A DNA stretch of 5,855 bases from Gammaproteobacteria bacterium (lineage in GTDB: Bacteria; Pseudomonadota; Gammaproteobacteria; SZUA-229), in contig JALTRC010000057.1 in NCBI GenBank assembly GCA_026998145.1, positions 1-5,855 on the forward strand, given 5' to 3'. The translations under genes were made by a program, and so were the position numbers. The number at the start of each line of letters is the position of its first letter. Position 1 is the stretch's first letter. Under the pieces are notes generated by a model. That model saw only the letters and a list, made by a program, of their open reading frames with translations. It was not told the DNA's origin and made no database searches. Positions 4,566 through 5,855 of the stretch are shown here, in pieces.

Positions 4566-5606
4566 AAGCTTTTCCCCACGCACCGGCTCAATAAAATCAC
4601 CAATTTCCCGCAGCACCATAGTGGCATAAGCTCCTGGAGGTAAATCAAAGCTCAGGCCTAAGCTATCCTCAGCTATCTGCCAGTTCATATTTTTCGGCAT
4701 CAATCTTAAGGATCGGCGCTCATGTTTTAAACGAGCATCAATCAAGCCCTGCTTTAAGGCCGGCGCCTTATTAGCCTGTTCTGCTTCCAGCACAGCACAA
4801 TCGGCTGCGGCCTGGCTTTCTCCGTCCCCCCACATGGCGCCGGTGGGGTGTAGCTCCCCCTGTTCAATACGCCGGGCAATATCGGCCGAGCCATCATCGG
4901 CAAAACAGGCGCTTTTTCCTGCCAGCATCAGTACATCACCGGGCAGGTATTGATTCCAGTTTTGCTGCTGGATTCTGGCCGATAAAATCAAATTAAAAAT
5001 CCACGAACGGGCCGCCGATAAATACAGACTGCGTTGATGTTTTTTCAGGCGGCGGTAATGGCCGGCAAACATTTTTTCTGCCTTGTGCAGATTCCCCATA
5101 TCAAAACCAAAACGCTGGCGACCAAAATAATTGGGTACACCAAACCGGGCAATGGCTTGAAGGCGATTTTCCAGTTTGTCCGGCTGTACCTGTAAATGAC
5201 GAATCTTCAAAGCAAAACGATTGCCCTGCAAACCGCCCCGCTTCAGCTTTTGACGATGACGCCCCTGTTGCAAAATCTTAATGCCTTCTTTTTCCAGCTC
5301 ACAAAACTCAGGGTTATCCTTGCCCGGCAGATGCAGGCTGAACCACTGGCGTGTAATACCAAAGCGATCCTTTAAACCCGCATAACTGACCCCATGCAAT
5401 TTTATCCCCGCCTGCTGAGCCAGTATTCTGGCCGCCCAGTCTGTATTGCAGTCGGTTTTTTCCACCTGCAACCACAGGTGCTCTCCTTCACCACTGAGCT
5501 CCACCCCCATGATTTCATCCACTTTAAAGTCATCCACTGCCGATTTAAACTGGCCTTTTGCAATGATTTCAGGATAAGCGCGATTAAATTCTGCAAAATC
5601 GTACAA
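4563..5606 (-). CDS. truD: tRNA pseudouridine(13) synthase TruD
   Basis: Converts U13 of tRNA-Glu and a few other tRNAs to pseudouridine, using a catalytic aspartate; cytoplasmic. Motifs are DDFKVDE near the N-terminus, GEGEHLWLQVEK, then YAGLKDR with the catalytic Asp, RHRQKLKRG, VPNYFGRQRFG, LHPTGAMWGDG within the TRUD region, and LPPGAYATMVLREI near the end. I prefer the TTG start at 5606: AAAGG lies 7 nt upstream (5618-5614), it gives 347 residues against 349 in E. coli, and it puts the catalytic Asp at residue 80, as in E. coli. An ATG at 5645 in the same frame would add 13 residues (MLLFLFNNFKGHP) with no family counterpart and no well-spaced ribosome binding site; it remains possible. 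In many relatives truD follows ispF; here it stands alone. The stop codon lies inside a repeat. Confidence 0.94.
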   Translation of the reverse strand: MYDFAEFNRAYPEIIAKGQFKSAVDDFKVDEIMGVELSGEGEHLWLQVEKTDCNTDWAARILAQQAGIKLHGVSYAGLKDRFGITRQWFSLHLPGKDNPEFCELEKEGIKILQQGRHRQKLKRGGLQGNRFALKIRHLQVQPDKLENRLQAIARFGVPNYFGRQRFGFDMGNLHKAEKMFAGHYRRLKKHQRSLYLSAARSWIFNLILSARIQQQNWNQYLPGDVLMLAGKSACFADDGSADIARRIEQGELHPTGAMWGDGESQAAADCAVLEAEQANKAPALKQGLIDARLKHERRSLRLMPKNMNWQIAEDSLGLSFDLPPGAYATMVLREIGDFIEPVRGEKL

Positions 5607-5723
5607 GGGGTGGCCTTTAAAATTATTAAATAAAAACAGCAACATACCTGATTCATTATGAATAGGCCAGCACAGATAAATGGCTTAATAGAAAATTAGA
5701 CAATCATATTATTATTAAACATA

Positions 5724-5751
5724 TTGACATTTAGTGACGCTCCGTCATAAA
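5724..5751 (+). promoter_or_regulatory. Promoter of the TetR-type regulator gene
   Basis: A perfect -35 TTGACA (5724-5729) is followed after 16 bp by CATAAA (5746-5751, 4 of 6 to the -10 consensus). Transcription would start near 5758, leaving almost no leader before ATG 5761 and about 12 nt before ATG 5770. Confidence 0.5.
5735..5747. promoter_or_regulatory. Palindromic operator candidate, TGACG-CTC-CGTCA
   Basis: A perfect 5-bp inverted repeat with a 3-bp spacer sits between the -35 and -10 hexamers of the regulator promoter. TetR-family proteins bind palindromes as dimers and usually repress their own genes from such positions, so autorepression is the natural reading. The assignment to this regulator is inferred from position. 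Confidence 0.55.
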
Positions 5752-5760
5752 TTACCGCCC

Positions 5761-5855
5761 ATGGAAAATATGAGCCGAAAAGAGCGGGAATTTTTGCAGC
5801 GGGAGCAGCTGATCATCGATACCGCCAAACATATTCTGGGGCAGGAGGGCTTCCA
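5761..5855 (+). CDS. TetR/AcrR-family transcriptional regulator, N-terminal part (3' end outside window)
   Basis: The 31 visible codons read MENMSRKEREFLQREQLI then IDTAKHILGQEGF. The pattern of a basic/acidic lead-in, a hydrophobic helix (QLIIDTAKHIL) and then G-x-x-GF matches helix 1 of the TetR-type helix-turn-helix domain. The HTH recognition helix and the whole ligand-binding domain are beyond the window, so neither effector nor targets can be stated. The start is ambiguous: ATG 5761 lacks a Shine-Dalgarno and would sit almost at the transcript's 5' end, while ATG 5770, in the same frame, has GGA 5 nt upstream. The gene is divergent from truD and has a palindromic operator candidate in its promoter. 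Confidence 0.75.
   Translation, partial: MENMSRKEREFLQREQLIIDTAKHILGQEGF

Larger units (their letters stand above)
5607..5760. promoter_or_regulatory. Divergent regulatory region between truD and the TetR-type gene
   Basis: AT-rich, with no gene. Toward truD, a weak minus-strand candidate is TTGTCT (5703-5698) and TTTATC (5680-5675) with a 17-bp gap; the -10 matches only 3 of 6, so it is tentative. Toward the regulator gene the promoter is better (TTGACA at 5724). The operator candidate at 5735-5747 lies more than 30 bp upstream of the truD candidate, so control of truD by the regulator is possible but not indicated. Confidence 0.35.

Noticed and set aside
4112..4648. Several overlapping reading frames on both strands (for example 4193-4444 plus, 4200-4643 plus, 4112-4321 minus, 4373-4648 minus)
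   Set aside because: Their peptides (such as LRLCVKK and NHRGHRGTE) are translations of the octamer repeats. Octamer units are not a multiple of three, so frames stay open by composition. They have no ribosome binding sites and overlap one another and truD.

Overview
The window is chromosomal housekeeping DNA from a gammaproteobacterium of moderate GC content. This rests on a 319-residue AccA, a TilS whose start lies inside accA, a FabV-type enoyl reductase and a gammaproteobacterial TruD. The genus cannot be fixed from sequence alone. There is no phage, CRISPR array, transposase or RNA gene. All of the unusual content is in two repeat-filled intergenic stretches.

Layout. Positions 1-350 (+) hold the C-terminal end of fabV. 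It is followed 34 nt later by an orphan class I SAM methyltransferase (385-1209, +). Positions 1210-1738 carry no gene and are packed with dispersed repeats: two copies of an octamer-built repeat, one complete and one truncated dRS3-like element, an inverted-orientation octamer repeat, and two inverted REP pairs with GTAG heads. Next comes the minus-strand pair accA-tilS (4010 to 1739), in which the tilS start overlaps the accA end by 23 nt. Positions 4011-4562 hold a good accA promoter and then a second repeat cluster of the same families. truD (minus, most likely from a TTG at 5606) ends inside that cluster. A short divergent region leads to the N-terminus of a TetR-type regulator (from 5761, +), cut by the window edge, with a palindromic operator candidate inside its promoter.

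How the genes relate. FabV (enoyl reduction) and AccA (malonyl-CoA supply) both serve fatty acid synthesis but lie in separate units. TilS and TruD are both tRNA-modifying enzymes (lysidine-34 of tRNA-Ile2; pseudouridine-13). accA and tilS look like one transcript, probably ended by a REP hairpin plus T-run just after tilS.

The most notable signal is the repeat system. At least 33 related 8-9 bp units (consensus about RCRCRRAG) are organised into modules on both strands, in two different module orders, and mixed with REP pairs and dRS3-like elements. All three gene 3' ends meet these repeats, and the tilS and truD stop codons lie within repeat sequence. No convincing new defence, toxin or metabolic system is visible.
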